A stretch of DNA of 64,000 nt from Archaeoglobus profundus DSM 5631 (GCF_000025285.1 NC_013741.1:806001-870000), one strand, 5' to 3'; shown: positions 1-9,303, numbered from the stretch's first letter. Notes: generated by a model not told the origin, from the sequence alone. Translations and numbers: made by a program.

Positions 1-419
1 CCCGTAATCACAAAATTACCTTTCGAAGTCTTAACTACGAGAGACTGCTCCTTTACAATCCTCCCAAGCGATCCAGTGGTAACGAAGTTTTCGAACTCTA
101 TGGGCTCTACAACCTCGATGAGCTCCGCTTTAGAACTTATGAACCCCTTTAACCTTCTTGAGAAAGTTTTTAGGGCTAAAACGTAAGAGGTCTTTTCAAT
201 TACCGCACTTAAACCCCCTACGTGGTCGTAGTGCTCGTGAGAAAGGACGACGTAATCGAAGTCATCAACCCCGATTAACGACAGGTTGTGTGATAGGATC
301 TCTGGACTTGCACCGGTGTCGAATAAAACTCTGATGCGAGATTCGATTAGACAGGAAAAACCCCAATCTGCTATGAACGGACTTTTTGCCTCGTTGTCGT
401 AAACTACCGTGATTTTCAT
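1..419 (-). CDS. MBL-fold metal-dependent hydrolase, COG1237-like (N-terminal part, cut by window edge)
   Basis: Only the first 139 codons are present; the gene runs off the left edge. The translation starts [11 protein letters not shown] and carries the metallo-beta-lactamase signature [10 protein letters not shown] near residues 74-83 (HxHxDH, two-metal site). An N-terminal strand with VLFDTGAS precedes it, as in COG1237 proteins, some of which are annotated as dihydropterin-type ribofuranosylaminobenzene phosphate synthases. The fold is clear; the substrate is not. It is divergent from rpl40e; a reverse-strand TATA-like TTAAAAAT lies near 436-449, about 25 bp before the ATG, so the mRNA may be leaderless. 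Confidence 0.8.
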   Translation of the reverse strand, partial: MKITVVYDNEAKSPFIADWGFSCLIESRIRVLFDTGASPEILSHNLSLIGVDDFDYVVLSHEHYDHVGGLSAVIEKTSYVLALKTFSRRLKGFISSKAELIEVVEPIEFENFVTTGSLGRIVKEQSLVVKTSKGNFVIT

Positions 420-493
420 GGATCAAACTTTGTAATTCAATTTTTAATATCTATCTACGAAACTGTTATATACAGTCTATAGAAGTGCAAGCC

Positions 494-649
494 ATGGCAA
501 GGTTTCCAGAGGCGGAAGCGAGACTCTTCAATGTCAAGATATGCATGAGATGCAACGCGAGAAACCCCATGAGAGCTACAAGATGCAGAAAGTGCGGTTA
601 CAAGGGATTGAGACCGAAATCTAAGGAGAGGAAGGGTAAGAGGAAGTGA
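494..649 (+). CDS. rpl40e: 50S ribosomal protein L40e
   Basis: A 51-residue basic protein starting [12 protein letters not shown], too short for most ORF callers. It has a zinc ribbon with Cys17-x2-Cys20 and Cys31-x2-Cys34, ending in a Lys/Arg-rich tail. This matches archaeal L40e in length and motif. It is a small structural protein of the large ribosomal subunit. A TATA box (GTTATATACA, about 466-475) lies about 23 bp upstream. The stop codon abuts the stop of the convergent ABC ATPase gene with no gap. Confidence 0.93.
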   Translation: MARFPEAEARLFNVKICMRCNARNPMRATRCRKCGYKGLRPKSKERKGKRK

Positions 650-1432
650 TCATTTTCTCATTAATTCGAAGTATAGATCTTCGAGCCTCTTTACCTCCAC
701 ATCTATACTCAGAACTTTTTCATTTCTCAGCACATCGACAAGTTCGCTAACATCGTTAGTCCTAACGACTCCTTTCTCAGTCTTAATCACGTAAGTCTTC
801 AAGCCCCTTATCTCCTCAACGTCCCCCTCGTAGATAACTTCTCCCGATTTCATTATTACAACCCTATCGCAAAGGTATTCGACGTAGTAAAGGTTGTGGG
901 CGGAAAACAGAATGGCCTTATTCTTTAAACTTTTCAGGAAGTCTGCGAGCGTTAGAGACACCATTGGGTCTAGGCCACTGAAAGGTTCATCGTATATCAA
1001 GTAATCTGGATTGTGGATGAGCGAACGAGCTACAGACACTTTTCTCTTCATTCCCTTGGACATTTCCCCTATCGCTTTATTCGGGATTCCAAGCTTGTCC
1101 ATTATCTCTCTCTTAAATTTTACACCGTAGAGGCTTGCAAAGAATTTGAGATATTCCTCAGCTGTCATGTCATCGTAGAGGGCATCAACTTCGGGAACAT
1201 ATCCTATCCTACGCTTTAATTCATCCAAATTCGAAAAGAAGTCGACGCCATCGTACTCAACCACTCCAGAAGTAGGAGTTATTAGACCTACGAGTATCCT
1301 TATCGTAGTACTCTTCCCAGCTCCGTTCTCTCCTATCAAGCCGAGTATTTCCCCTCGCCTAACTCTGAAACTCACACCTTTCAAAGCTGTAAAGTCTCCG
1401 TAAGTCTTTACTAGTCCCTCAACTTTGAGCAC
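650..1432 (-). CDS. ABC transporter ATP-binding protein (ABC-2/NatA type)
   Basis: Cytoplasmic ATPase of an exporter. Walker A GENGAGKST is at residues 36-44 of the longest form, Walker B ends LIYDEP at 147-152, and the signature loop is the degenerate MSKGMKRK (126-133). The Q-loop position has Glu (YVPEVD), common in NatA-like ATPases. The longest ORF begins with TTG at 1438. I prefer GTG at 1432 because a reverse TATA-like ATAAATAG (1453-1460) lies 25 bp upstream, giving a leaderless start. It is divergent from the two membrane genes at 1471-4043, which are probably its permease partners. Confidence 0.9.
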   Translation of the reverse strand: MLKVEGLVKTYGDFTALKGVSFRVRRGEILGLIGENGAGKSTTIRILVGLITPTSGVVEYDGVDFFSNLDELKRRIGYVPEVDALYDDMTAEEYLKFFASLYGVKFKREIMDKLGIPNKAIGEMSKGMKRKVSVARSLIHNPDYLIYDEPFSGLDPMVSLTLADFLKSLKNKAILFSAHNLYYVEYLCDRVVIMKSGEVIYEGDVEEIRGLKTYVIKTEKGVVRTNDVSELVDVLRNEKVLSIDVEVKRLEDLYFELMRK

Positions 1433-1470
1433 GGACAAAGTTTTAAGTTAGGCTATTTATCTTTGATCGA

Positions 1471-3048
1471 ATGCTAAAGATTGCAAAGCTCGAAATGAGG
1501 CTTAAGAAGGGATCAAAGAAAGTATCCTCAATCGCAATAGCTTCCCTCATTCTGACCTTAATGCTAATGTATCAGATAGCTTCAAGTGGAGTGAGGCTGG
1601 ATGAGGGAATTTACTCATCAAACTTGGAGATAGGACACAGATCGTTCACAGTCTCAGAAAACCCAGACATACTGATCGAACACGGTAAGGTGTACTTAAG
1701 AGGAGACTTGAAAAGTTTATCAGCCTTTGATGAGTTTAGAAAATATCTAAGAGAGGAGTACAACAAGTGGATTTACGAAAAGTACGGTGAGAAGGCTTTT
1801 CCAGTGCTCGTAAATCTGCATGAGATTCCAACTGAGGTAAAGATTGCTATCAAGTCAATAGAAAGACCTGAGAAAGTTGTAACTCCTAAAGAAAAAGAAG
1901 TTGGAACTCCAAAGCCCGTAACAACCGTTGAGGAAAGAACGACAGTTGGAGAAAGTGAAACACAAGAAGTTGTGCCGACCTTTAAAGAGTTCAAAACCGA
2001 AGTAAGGTACACTATCCCTGAAAACCTGCAACCGCCGATACTTCTCGAAAAGTTTGTCTACGCATTTCTATTAGTGATGCCATTCTACTTCGTAGCACAG
2101 ATATTTTCATCCTCATTCATGGAGGACAAAGTCAAAAGGAGGTTTGATGTTATTCTTACAGTCGTTTCAGCTAGAGAATTTTTGCTTGGGAAGATGATAC
2201 CCTACGTAACCTTAGGATCGGCTATCTCGATCGCAATTGCTATAATCTTCGGTAAAGCTCTGATAATGGTTTTATTAATTTCAATCTTAATATTGATGTT
2301 ATCGATAGATTCTTTCCTAGTTTTTCTTTCTAGGAGTTACAAGGAGATGTCGTTCATATCAGTTGTCGTTACTCTTGTTGTAACCGCTTACCTGTTCATT
2401 CCAGCCGTTTTCAGCTTCATACCCATGAGTAAACTTTCACCAGTAACACTCTTGGTCGAATCCATTGAAGGTGGTGAAACTGACCTAAGATATGTGCTCT
2501 TGTCTGTATCTCACCTAGCTTTAATGTCCTTCATTCTGATCAATCTTACATCAAACTCTTTCGAGTTCATGTACACACGTGGGTTAATTGAGAAGGTTGT
2601 TGAGCTAACGGCAAAGTTGACTGATAGATACTACAAGGTCTTTACGTTTGTGTTAGTCTCAATCCCTTTCGTCTTGTTGACAGAGTTATTTACCATAGCG
2701 ATAACTTTTCCCTTAAGGGACTACATATTTCCAGTTCTGATAGTTTTAGCTCTTGTTGAGGAGTTCTTTAAGGGTTTATTCATCTACTCGGCAAGTATGA
2801 ACAAGCTGAATCCTTACGTGTCCGCAATACTATCCGCTTCGGGGTTCTTTGTCGGAGAAAAATTGATACTAATTCCCCTTATACCCGCAAACGTCCTAAG
2901 CCTACTGCTATTACCACTTCTTGCACACATAGTTTCTTCATTGATCTTTGTTATAACCATGAAATGGGGGTTTAGAGTTGGTTTGGCAGTCTCGTCAATC
3001 CTACACTCAACATACAACGGGTTGATGGTATGGATGCTCTTAATATAG
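1471..3048 (+). CDS. ABC-2 type permease fused to a PrsW/CPBP-like intramembrane protease domain
   Basis: 525 residues. The N-terminal part is ABC-2 permease-like: a membrane segment near 20-37, a roughly 150-residue outside loop with a Thr/Glu/Lys-rich stretch (130-165), then several membrane helices from about 195 to 360. The C-terminal 130 residues look like a PrsW/CPBP protease: EEFFK (430-434), FFVGE (459-463) and HSTYN (512-516) fit the EExxK, FxxxE and HxxxN/D motifs. Comparable permease-CPBP fusions are known in bacteria. TATA TTTTAAGTTA (1441-1450) predicts a leaderless mRNA. The next gene overlaps by 19 nt. The transported substrate is unknown. Confidence 0.75.
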   Translation: MLKIAKLEMRLKKGSKKVSSIAIASLILTLMLMYQIASSGVRLDEGIYSSNLEIGHRSFTVSENPDILIEHGKVYLRGDLKSLSAFDEFRKYLREEYNKWIYEKYGEKAFPVLVNLHEIPTEVKIAIKSIERPEKVVTPKEKEVGTPKPVTTVEERTTVGESETQEVVPTFKEFKTEVRYTIPENLQPPILLEKFVYAFLLVMPFYFVAQIFSSSFMEDKVKRRFDVILTVVSAREFLLGKMIPYVTLGSAISIAIAIIFGKALIMVLLISILILMLSIDSFLVFLSRSYKEMSFISVVVTLVVTAYLFIPAVFSFIPMSKLSPVTLLVESIEGGETDLRYVLLSVSHLALMSFILINLTSNSFEFMYTRGLIEKVVELTAKLTDRYYKVFTFVLVSIPFVLLTELFTIAITFPLRDYIFPVLIVLALVEEFFKGLFIYSASMNKLNPYVSAILSASGFFVGEKLILIPLIPANVLSLLLLPLLAHIVSSLIFVITMKWGFRVGLAVSSILHSTYNGLMVWMLLI

Positions 3049-4043
3049 CCAAGAAGGATTTGAGAGCCTTAGCGAAGGAAAGGACCGTGTTAGTTGCCGT
3101 GCTCTTACTCATATCACTCTCATCACTTTCCCAAATCGTTGCAATGGGATTAACTATTTTGTACAGTCCAAGCTCCAGCGCCAATATTAAGATTGGTTTG
3201 GTTGGTAGTGCTCCTATTTTTGAACGGATTGCACACCCCGTTAAGTTTGATAGCTTGGAAGAGGCACTTGCAAGCTTAAAAGTTGGTGAAGTTGATGCGA
3301 TTATAGTTTTGAATGAAAGTCTGAAAGAGATAAACTATGTTGACGTTTACATCCCAAAAGAAGATGTTAAAGCTGTAAAGGTAATTCCAGCCTTAAGAAA
3401 GATCCTTATGGATTATCAAGACACTTTGAGAGCCTATAGAGGAATACCGATTTTGAAGGTTGGAACGTACGATTTGAGCGGTAAACCTGTAGATGTTCCG
3501 GAGGGAATTTCTATCCAGTTCAGATTCATGTACACGGCGTTAATTCCGCTGATAGTCGTCTTAACTTCAATAATACTAGGCGTGTACATCATAGACATAC
3601 TCTACGAAGAGCTCGGATGTTTGGAGGTCTTGCTCTGCTGTGTTCGATTAAGGGATGTTATACTTGCAAAGATTTTAGCAGTAACATTCGTTTCAGCAGC
3701 TCTAACTGCTACGTGGTTACTGGGATTGATTGCGAATGGTGTGAGTATTAATGTACCTCTGACTGTAATTTCGTCCTACATTACTTACATCCTTTCGGTT
3801 TCAGTAGCCATGATAGTTTTCAGATTTTCGAGAAATAGAGAGGAAGCTCAACTCATATACTCATTAATCTTCATACCCCTGATATTATCTCTCCTGACGT
3901 TCAGTCCATCTCCCTTGAGCTTAATCGTTAAATCATCTCTCTCCATTTTTGATCTTGCCATCGTAGCATTCTTAGCAATTGATCTTATCTTGATAACCCT
4001 AGCTATAAAGTTAGCTGAATTTGCAATGAGTAAAAATTTATAG
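3030..4043 (+). CDS. ABC-2 type transporter permease
   Basis: 337 residues. One membrane segment lies near 20-45, an extracytoplasmic domain of about 115 residues follows, then around five hydrophobic helices from 165 to the end. This is the NatB/ABC-2 topology. It overlaps the preceding permease by 19 nt in another frame, so the two are translationally coupled and likely form a heterodimeric membrane part for the divergent ATPase at 650-1432. The sequence does not reveal the substrate. Confidence 0.8.
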   Translation: MDALNIAKKDLRALAKERTVLVAVLLLISLSSLSQIVAMGLTILYSPSSSANIKIGLVGSAPIFERIAHPVKFDSLEEALASLKVGEVDAIIVLNESLKEINYVDVYIPKEDVKAVKVIPALRKILMDYQDTLRAYRGIPILKVGTYDLSGKPVDVPEGISIQFRFMYTALIPLIVVLTSIILGVYIIDILYEELGCLEVLLCCVRLRDVILAKILAVTFVSAALTATWLLGLIANGVSINVPLTVISSYITYILSVSVAMIVFRFSRNREEAQLIYSLIFIPLILSLLTFSPSPLSLIVKSSLSIFDLAIVAFLAIDLILITLAIKLAEFAMSKNL

Positions 4044-4065
4044 GTGCCTTCGAGGAATGTAATAG

Positions 4066-6651
4066 ATGAATTCGAAAAAGATTATCGCACTAATAATATT
4101 CACCCTAGCAGATTTAATCATCCTCGATGTATTTGTCAACGTTTACACAGAATATCTCTGGTTTGAATCTCTAAATTACGGGCACGTATTTATCGAAATG
4201 CTGAAGTATAAGCTTTTAACTTTCCTTCTAGCATTCTCAATCTCTTTTACCATTCTAACTCTAAATGCAGTTCTGCTCAAAAGAGCTATAATAGAGTTTA
4301 TTGGCGAAAAGATAAGGTATTTCCACGAAATAGATGCAATAGTTTCCTTGATAGTTGCCTACGGATTTTCAGAATACTGGCTAAAGCTAGTGTTTTTCAT
4401 GAATTCAACGGATTTCAATCTTAAAGATCCTATATTCGGTTACGATGTATCTTTCTTCGTCTTTAAGCTCCCATTTGTTGAAATAATTCTGCAGATCATT
4501 GCATTTTCAACTTTTCTGTGTTTTGTAAACGCCTTTACATACTACATCTACCACTTCAGATGGGTTAGAAGTTGGGAGGAATTTAAGGAGGTATTCCCAG
4601 ATTTGGGTTACCTTCACATCTCGATACTCTCAGCTGTTGTATTCTTCTTGATTGGAATCTATCTGTACATTGAGAGGTTTGAGTTGCTATTTTCGCAACA
4701 TGGTGTGGTTAGTGGTGCGAGTTGGGTAGAGGTAAATGTGCTGATGCCAGCCCTCCTCTTGATTTCTTTTGCATCATTCGGATTTGGCTTAGCTTGTCTT
4801 AAAATCAGGGGATTTGAGAGAGTTGCAATACTCTTCGGAATTTACATAATAGTTGTAGCGTTCACATTGGGTGTAATCCCATTTGCCGTTCAAAAGCTCA
4901 AGGTTGAACCAAATGAGCTTCAGATGGAGCGGGATTACATAAACTACAGCATTCACTACACAAGATTTGCATTTGGCTTGGATGAGATCAAGGAGTTTCC
5001 CTACGAAGTCAGGTACGATTTAAGCTATGAGAAGCTTGAAAAACACAAAGGAACGATTAGGAATGTAAGACTTTGGGATCACAGACCTCTCTTAGACGTT
5101 TACAGGCAACTGCAACAGATAAGAACATACTACTTTATTAGCGACGTTGATGTGGACAGATACTACATCGATGGAAATTACACTCAGGTGATGATTTCTG
5201 CAAGGGAGCTTTCAACAGATTTGTTACCAACAAGAGCCAAAACTTGGGTAAACGAACATCTTGTTTACACGCACGGCTACGGAGTTATAGCATCCCCCGT
5301 AAACGTTGTGTCAAGAGAGGGTTTACCAGATTTCATCATCAAGGACATACCTCCAAAGGGAAAGGTGAATGTTACAGAGCCGAGAATATACTACGGAGAG
5401 CTTACAAAGGATTATGTAGTTGTCAAGACCAAGCTTAAGGAGTTCGATTATCCCATGGGTGAAGAGAACATTTTCACAACGTATAACGGAACTGGAGGAG
5501 TTAGAATTGACGGCATTAAGAAGTTTCTATTCGCGATGCGCTTTGGAGATGTAAACCTGCTTCTAAGCCAGTACATAACGGATGAAAGCAGAATAATGAT
5601 TCACAGGAATATAGTCGATAGGGTCAAAACTATAGCTCCATACCTCAAATACGACTCCGATCCGTATGTGGCAGTGATAGACGGTAAAATTTATTGGATA
5701 ATAGATGCCTACACAATTCTCGACAGGTTTCCATATTCGGACATTCACGATGGTATCGCCTACATAAGAAACCCTGTCAAAGTATTTGTAGATGCGTACA
5801 ACGGAACCGTAGAGTTCTACATCGTTCAGGAGGATGCAGTTCTAAAGACTCTTGAAAAGGCTTTTCCAATTTTTAAGAGAGATATGCCTAACGATTTCAG
5901 AAAGCATATAAGGTATCCTATAAACCTATTCGAGCTTCAGGCTAAGGTTTACGCGATATACCACATGACAAACGTTGAGACGTTCTATAATAGAGAAGAT
6001 GCTTGGGAAATACCTCAAGAAGTCTTTGAGAGCACTAGAGTGCCAATGGAACCCTACTACGTCATTTTGAGTATTGAGGACAAGCCCGAGTTTGCCCTCA
6101 TGATACCGTTTACACCCAAAGGTAGGGAGAACATGATAGCTTGGATGTGTGCTAGGTGCGATGAGCGTTACGGAGAAATAATAGTTTACGAGTTTCCGAA
6201 AGGAGAGCTAGTTTATGGACCTATGCAAGTAGAAGCGAGAATTGATCAGAATCCCGAAATTTCCAAGCTCTTTACACTTTGGGGTCAGGTAGGATCGAGG
6301 ATAATAAGGGGCAATCTGCTAGTGATACCGATAGAGGGTTGTATACTCTACATCGAACCGATATACTTGAAAGCTGAGAAGTCGCACATTCCTGAGTTGA
6401 GAGGCGTTATAGTAGCTTATAACGACTACGTCGTAATGAGAGATACACTCGAGGAGTCCCTTAAAGCAATATTGGGCGAGAAGATTGAAAAGCCCGAGAA
6501 GGTTGAAAGTACGGAAGATTTGGTCAGAAAAGCTCTAGAGTATTACGAAAAGGCGATGGAGAGTGTTAGAAGTGGCAATTGGAGTGCCTTTGGAGAATTC
6601 TTGAGGAAGCTTGGTGAGACTCTGAGGTTGTTAAATGAGAGTGTAAGATGA
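4066..6651 (+). CDS. UPF0182 family large membrane protein
   Basis: 861 residues. About seven hydrophobic helices fill the first 290 residues, and the remaining 570 form a soluble domain, probably outside the cell. The segment with EYLWFESLNYGHVF (about 29-42) is typical of UPF0182 (COG1615), a family with no established function. The C-terminus is a charged, possibly coiled stretch (EKPEKVESTEDLV onward). The length is close to the family norm. It lies 22 nt after the ABC permease and overlaps the next gene by 4 nt, so it is probably in the same operon. Confidence 0.88.
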   Translation: MNSKKIIALIIFTLADLIILDVFVNVYTEYLWFESLNYGHVFIEMLKYKLLTFLLAFSISFTILTLNAVLLKRAIIEFIGEKIRYFHEIDAIVSLIVAYGFSEYWLKLVFFMNSTDFNLKDPIFGYDVSFFVFKLPFVEIILQIIAFSTFLCFVNAFTYYIYHFRWVRSWEEFKEVFPDLGYLHISILSAVVFFLIGIYLYIERFELLFSQHGVVSGASWVEVNVLMPALLLISFASFGFGLACLKIRGFERVAILFGIYIIVVAFTLGVIPFAVQKLKVEPNELQMERDYINYSIHYTRFAFGLDEIKEFPYEVRYDLSYEKLEKHKGTIRNVRLWDHRPLLDVYRQLQQIRTYYFISDVDVDRYYIDGNYTQVMISARELSTDLLPTRAKTWVNEHLVYTHGYGVIASPVNVVSREGLPDFIIKDIPPKGKVNVTEPRIYYGELTKDYVVVKTKLKEFDYPMGEENIFTTYNGTGGVRIDGIKKFLFAMRFGDVNLLLSQYITDESRIMIHRNIVDRVKTIAPYLKYDSDPYVAVIDGKIYWIIDAYTILDRFPYSDIHDGIAYIRNPVKVFVDAYNGTVEFYIVQEDAVLKTLEKAFPIFKRDMPNDFRKHIRYPINLFELQAKVYAIYHMTNVETFYNREDAWEIPQEVFESTRVPMEPYYVILSIEDKPEFALMIPFTPKGRENMIAWMCARCDERYGEIIVYEFPKGELVYGPMQVEARIDQNPEISKLFTLWGQVGSRIIRGNLLVIPIEGCILYIEPIYLKAEKSHIPELRGVIVAYNDYVVMRDTLEESLKAILGEKIEKPEKVESTEDLVRKALEYYEKAMESVRSGNWSAFGEFLRKLGETLRLLNESVR

Positions 6652-7730
6652 AGGCGGTAATATTCGGTTCAACTCTGGCAGGCATAATGGGTGTTGCTAT
6701 ACTTTCTCCAGCCTTTCCAGAGGTTCAAAGAGCCTTGAATTTGAACGACTTTCAAGTTGGACTGTTAATAACAGTATTCACACTTCCGGGGATTTTCTTT
6801 GCTCCCTTAATGGGGTATCTAGCAGACAAATACGGGAGAGGAATACTGTTGTCAGCAAGTTTAATCTTATTCAGTCTTTCAGGATTTGCATGTGCCTTTG
6901 CAGATTACAGCACCATGCTTCTGCTGAGATTCGTTCAGGGAGTTGGTGGCTCCGCCTTAACGTCTTTAGCCGTTACGTTAATTGGTGACATCTTTGAAGG
7001 CATCGAGAGAGCTAAGATGCTAGGATACAATGCAAGCGTTCTGAGTATGGGTCTGGCATTTTACCCCCTTTTAGGGGGAATTTTGGCTGAGATAGACTGG
7101 AGACTGCCTTTCATAGCTTTCATTTCAGCCTTACCGATTGGTCTGATGGCTATTAGAATAAAGTCAAGGGGTCACCATAATAAATTCAGACTGGAAATTA
7201 ATAGGGATATAATCGTAGCATTCGTATTGGGCTGTGCAGTCTTCATATTTACGTACGGTGTGTTCTACCTTTACGTTCCTCTAACCTTGGAAAATAAATT
7301 TAGAGCTAGCCCAATCTTAAGGGGTTTGGTTCAATCGTCAACCCTCATTTTCACAGCGCTGGTTGCTACAAGGCTTGGCACATTTGTTAGCAGATTTGGA
7401 GTATACAGAACAATAAGTTTCGGCTTTCTAGGTTACAGCCTATCCCTGCTTCTTATACCGCTCTCTCCCGACATATTAACAGCTACAATATCGACAACAA
7501 TTTACGGTTTTGGACACGGAACAGTTTTGCCAGCCCTTCAGAACCTGTTGGTCGAGAGAACTAGTTTGGAAAGTAGAGCAACAGTAATAGCGACATACAA
7601 TTCAATGATAAGGGTAGGCCAAACCGTAGGCCCAATTTTCGCGTCTTTGATAGGTTTCAACAGCTACTTCCTAGCCTCTCTGATGTCTTTGATACTCTTT
7701 GCAATTACGTTCAAATTCTGGAAAGGTTGA
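6648..7730 (+). CDS. Major facilitator superfamily transporter
   Basis: 360 residues made almost entirely of hydrophobic helices. The MFS motif A is clear in the first cytoplasmic loop (GYLADKYGRG, 56-65). The start shares ATGA with the stop of the UPF0182 gene, a coupled start. It is somewhat shorter than the 390-420 residues usual for drug-efflux MFS proteins. The substrate is unknown; multidrug or sugar efflux are both possible. Confidence 0.87.
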   Translation: MKAVIFGSTLAGIMGVAILSPAFPEVQRALNLNDFQVGLLITVFTLPGIFFAPLMGYLADKYGRGILLSASLILFSLSGFACAFADYSTMLLLRFVQGVGGSALTSLAVTLIGDIFEGIERAKMLGYNASVLSMGLAFYPLLGGILAEIDWRLPFIAFISALPIGLMAIRIKSRGHHNKFRLEINRDIIVAFVLGCAVFIFTYGVFYLYVPLTLENKFRASPILRGLVQSSTLIFTALVATRLGTFVSRFGVYRTISFGFLGYSLSLLLIPLSPDILTATISTTIYGFGHGTVLPALQNLLVERTSLESRATVIATYNSMIRVGQTVGPIFASLIGFNSYFLASLMSLILFAITFKFWKG

Positions 7731-7835
7731 GTTGTTTCAGCAAATTTGTGTACTTCAAACTGGAGAAATTTGGCGGAGTTAAGTAGGGTGAATGAGTACG
7801 AAAATTATTTATTGTGATAGATTCCCCGCTGAAAC

Positions 7836-9065
7836 ATGATTGATCTTTTGCTTGATGAAGGTTCACAGTCCCGCTTCTCGGATGGTTACTTTGGAACCGT
7901 TGACGGTAGACCCGTATGCGTTCTCTATAAGGAAGGTGTATTCAGCGGTTGCAGTTGCAATGTGATCGATCTGGCTTTGAAGGTTGGAGTTCCGATTGTA
8001 AACATATTCAACTGCGAAGATTTTGAAATTAGCATGAAAACTCTTCTCGATACTTCAAAGTTCTTGACTAAGATGGGTTTAGCGAATGGTGTCATCCCCA
8101 GAATAACTGTCTTTCTCAACAAAGCGCATTGGTTGTTGAGTTATCAAACAGATTTCGTCGGGATGAGTGAAAACGTTGAATATAGCGTTGTTATGCCAGG
8201 AATAATAAAGTCCTTCACTGGAAAAGATGTTGAGATTTCAGCTGAGTTTCATGCAAAGTCTGGAAACTGCCATTTCATTGGAGAGAGCGATGAAGCCGTT
8301 TTGAGCTCCATTAGAAAACTTCTGAGCTTTCTACCTTTGAACAACATGGAAGACCCTCCACTTGCAGAGACGAGAGACGATGTTAGGAGAACAATAGATT
8401 TCGAAATTCCATCAGATCCCTATCAGCCCTTCGATATGAAAGCTCTAATAGCTCAAGTACTCGATGACGAGGATTTCTTTGAAATTCAGGGTAGCTACGC
8501 TCAGAACGTTATAACGGGTTTCGGTAGACTGGATGGAATGAGTGTGGGCATTGTAGCAAACGATCCCGCCTACAACTTGGGCTGTCTGGATGTGGAAGGA
8601 ATTAAGAAGATGCTATCGTTTGTAAGGTTTTGCGATGCCTTCAACATACCAATCGTAAATTTCGTAGACACACCCGGATTTTTACCGGATTTCGATCAGG
8701 AGATTGGAGGTCTGGCTAAGTACATGAGTAGGCTTGTGGATATATATTCGCAGGCAACAACCCCTGTGATTTCTGTCGTCGTTAGAAAAGCATATTCAAG
8801 CTTCGTCGTAATGGGTTTAACTGGATCTGATTTCATTTTTGCCTACCCTAATGCGGAGTTTGCCGTAGTAGATGCCGATACAGATTCCACTAAGCTTGAA
8901 AAAGATAGAGGTGATTACGTCAAAGAATTTAGAGAGAAAGCTTTTGAAATGTTCGTTAACGAAGTCATAGACATTAAGTGGACTAGAGCCAAGTTGATAA
9001 ATACCCTCAGATTACTCGAAACTAAGAGGAAGAAGCTACCTCCAAAGAAGTGTGATGTGATATGA
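7836..9065 (+). CDS. Divergent carboxyltransferase-domain protein (methylmalonyl-CoA decarboxylase alpha / PccB-like)
   Basis: 409 residues against about 510 for the family. The C-terminal half is clearly carboxyltransferase: FGRLDGMSVGIVAND (229-243), RFCDAFNIPIV (264-274), VDTPGFLPDFDQE (278-289), RKAY (317-320). The N-terminal half starts at what is normally an internal IELLLDEGS and lacks the usual glycine-rich acyl-CoA sites: NDSGGARIQEG is replaced by a non-glycine stretch near 59-70 and GGAVYSP by AHWLLSYQ (97-104). The GG after RKAY is SS. Catalytic competence is therefore doubtful. The TATA-like AATTATTTATTG (7802-7813) precedes it. Two tiny genes follow with 4-nt overlaps. Confidence 0.8.
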   Translation: MIDLLLDEGSQSRFSDGYFGTVDGRPVCVLYKEGVFSGCSCNVIDLALKVGVPIVNIFNCEDFEISMKTLLDTSKFLTKMGLANGVIPRITVFLNKAHWLLSYQTDFVGMSENVEYSVVMPGIIKSFTGKDVEISAEFHAKSGNCHFIGESDEAVLSSIRKLLSFLPLNNMEDPPLAETRDDVRRTIDFEIPSDPYQPFDMKALIAQVLDDEDFFEIQGSYAQNVITGFGRLDGMSVGIVANDPAYNLGCLDVEGIKKMLSFVRFCDAFNIPIVNFVDTPGFLPDFDQEIGGLAKYMSRLVDIYSQATTPVISVVVRKAYSSFVVMGLTGSDFIFAYPNAEFAVVDADTDSTKLEKDRGDYVKEFREKAFEMFVNEVIDIKWTRAKLINTLRLLETKRKKLPPKKCDVI

Positions 9066-9190
9066 CTCCAGAGGAGTTCTTGGCATGTGTTGCGGCAATT
9101 AAGAAGTATTTAGAGGACAAGAAGAACATGCCAAACGATTACGTCAGGCAGATAAGCTACTGGAAACGCTTAGGGAGGATGAGACTGTGA
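9062..9190 (+). CDS. Small 42-residue protein in the carboxyltransferase operon
   Basis: Starts MTPEEFLACVAAIKKYLEDKK and ends YWKRLGRMRL. The start overlaps the carboxyltransferase stop as ATGA, and its own stop overlaps the next start as GTGA. In size and place it resembles the small delta/epsilon-type subunits that accompany archaeal and bacterial acyl-CoA carboxylases and decarboxylases, but it has no hydrophobic segment. The function is inferred from position only. Confidence 0.6.
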   Translation: MTPEEFLACVAAIKKYLEDKKNMPNDYVRQISYWKRLGRMRL

Positions 9191-9303
9191 AGTACAGAAT
9201 TAAGGTCTTGGGAAAAGAGTACGAAGTTGAAGTCGATGAAGTTTATAAGAATGTTTTTGAAGTAGTTGTCAACGGTAAGAGGGCAATAATTAAATTGGAG
9301 TGA
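9187..9303 (+). CDS. Truncated biotin-carrier-like protein (38 residues, no biotinyl domain)
   Basis: Starts at GTG (overlapping GTGA) with MKYRIKVLGKEYEVEVDEVY and stops after 38 residues. This resembles the first segment of methylmalonyl-CoA decarboxylase gamma / BCCP proteins (typically KxKVxVNGKEYEVEVEE). The linker and the biotin-accepting domain with its MKM lysine are absent. The stop codon lies directly against the 3' end of the convergent tRNA-Arg gene, so the missing part may have been lost when sequences were joined there. Confidence 0.6.
   Translation: MKYRIKVLGKEYEVEVDEVYKNVFEVVVNGKRAIIKLE

Noticed and set aside
1773-2012. Antisense and out-of-frame ORFs inside the large genes (also at 9157-9351, 16258-16611, 21876-22364, 31605-31910 and others)
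   Set aside because: They mirror strongly conserved genes on the other frame, lack ribosome sites and show low-complexity or shadow composition.
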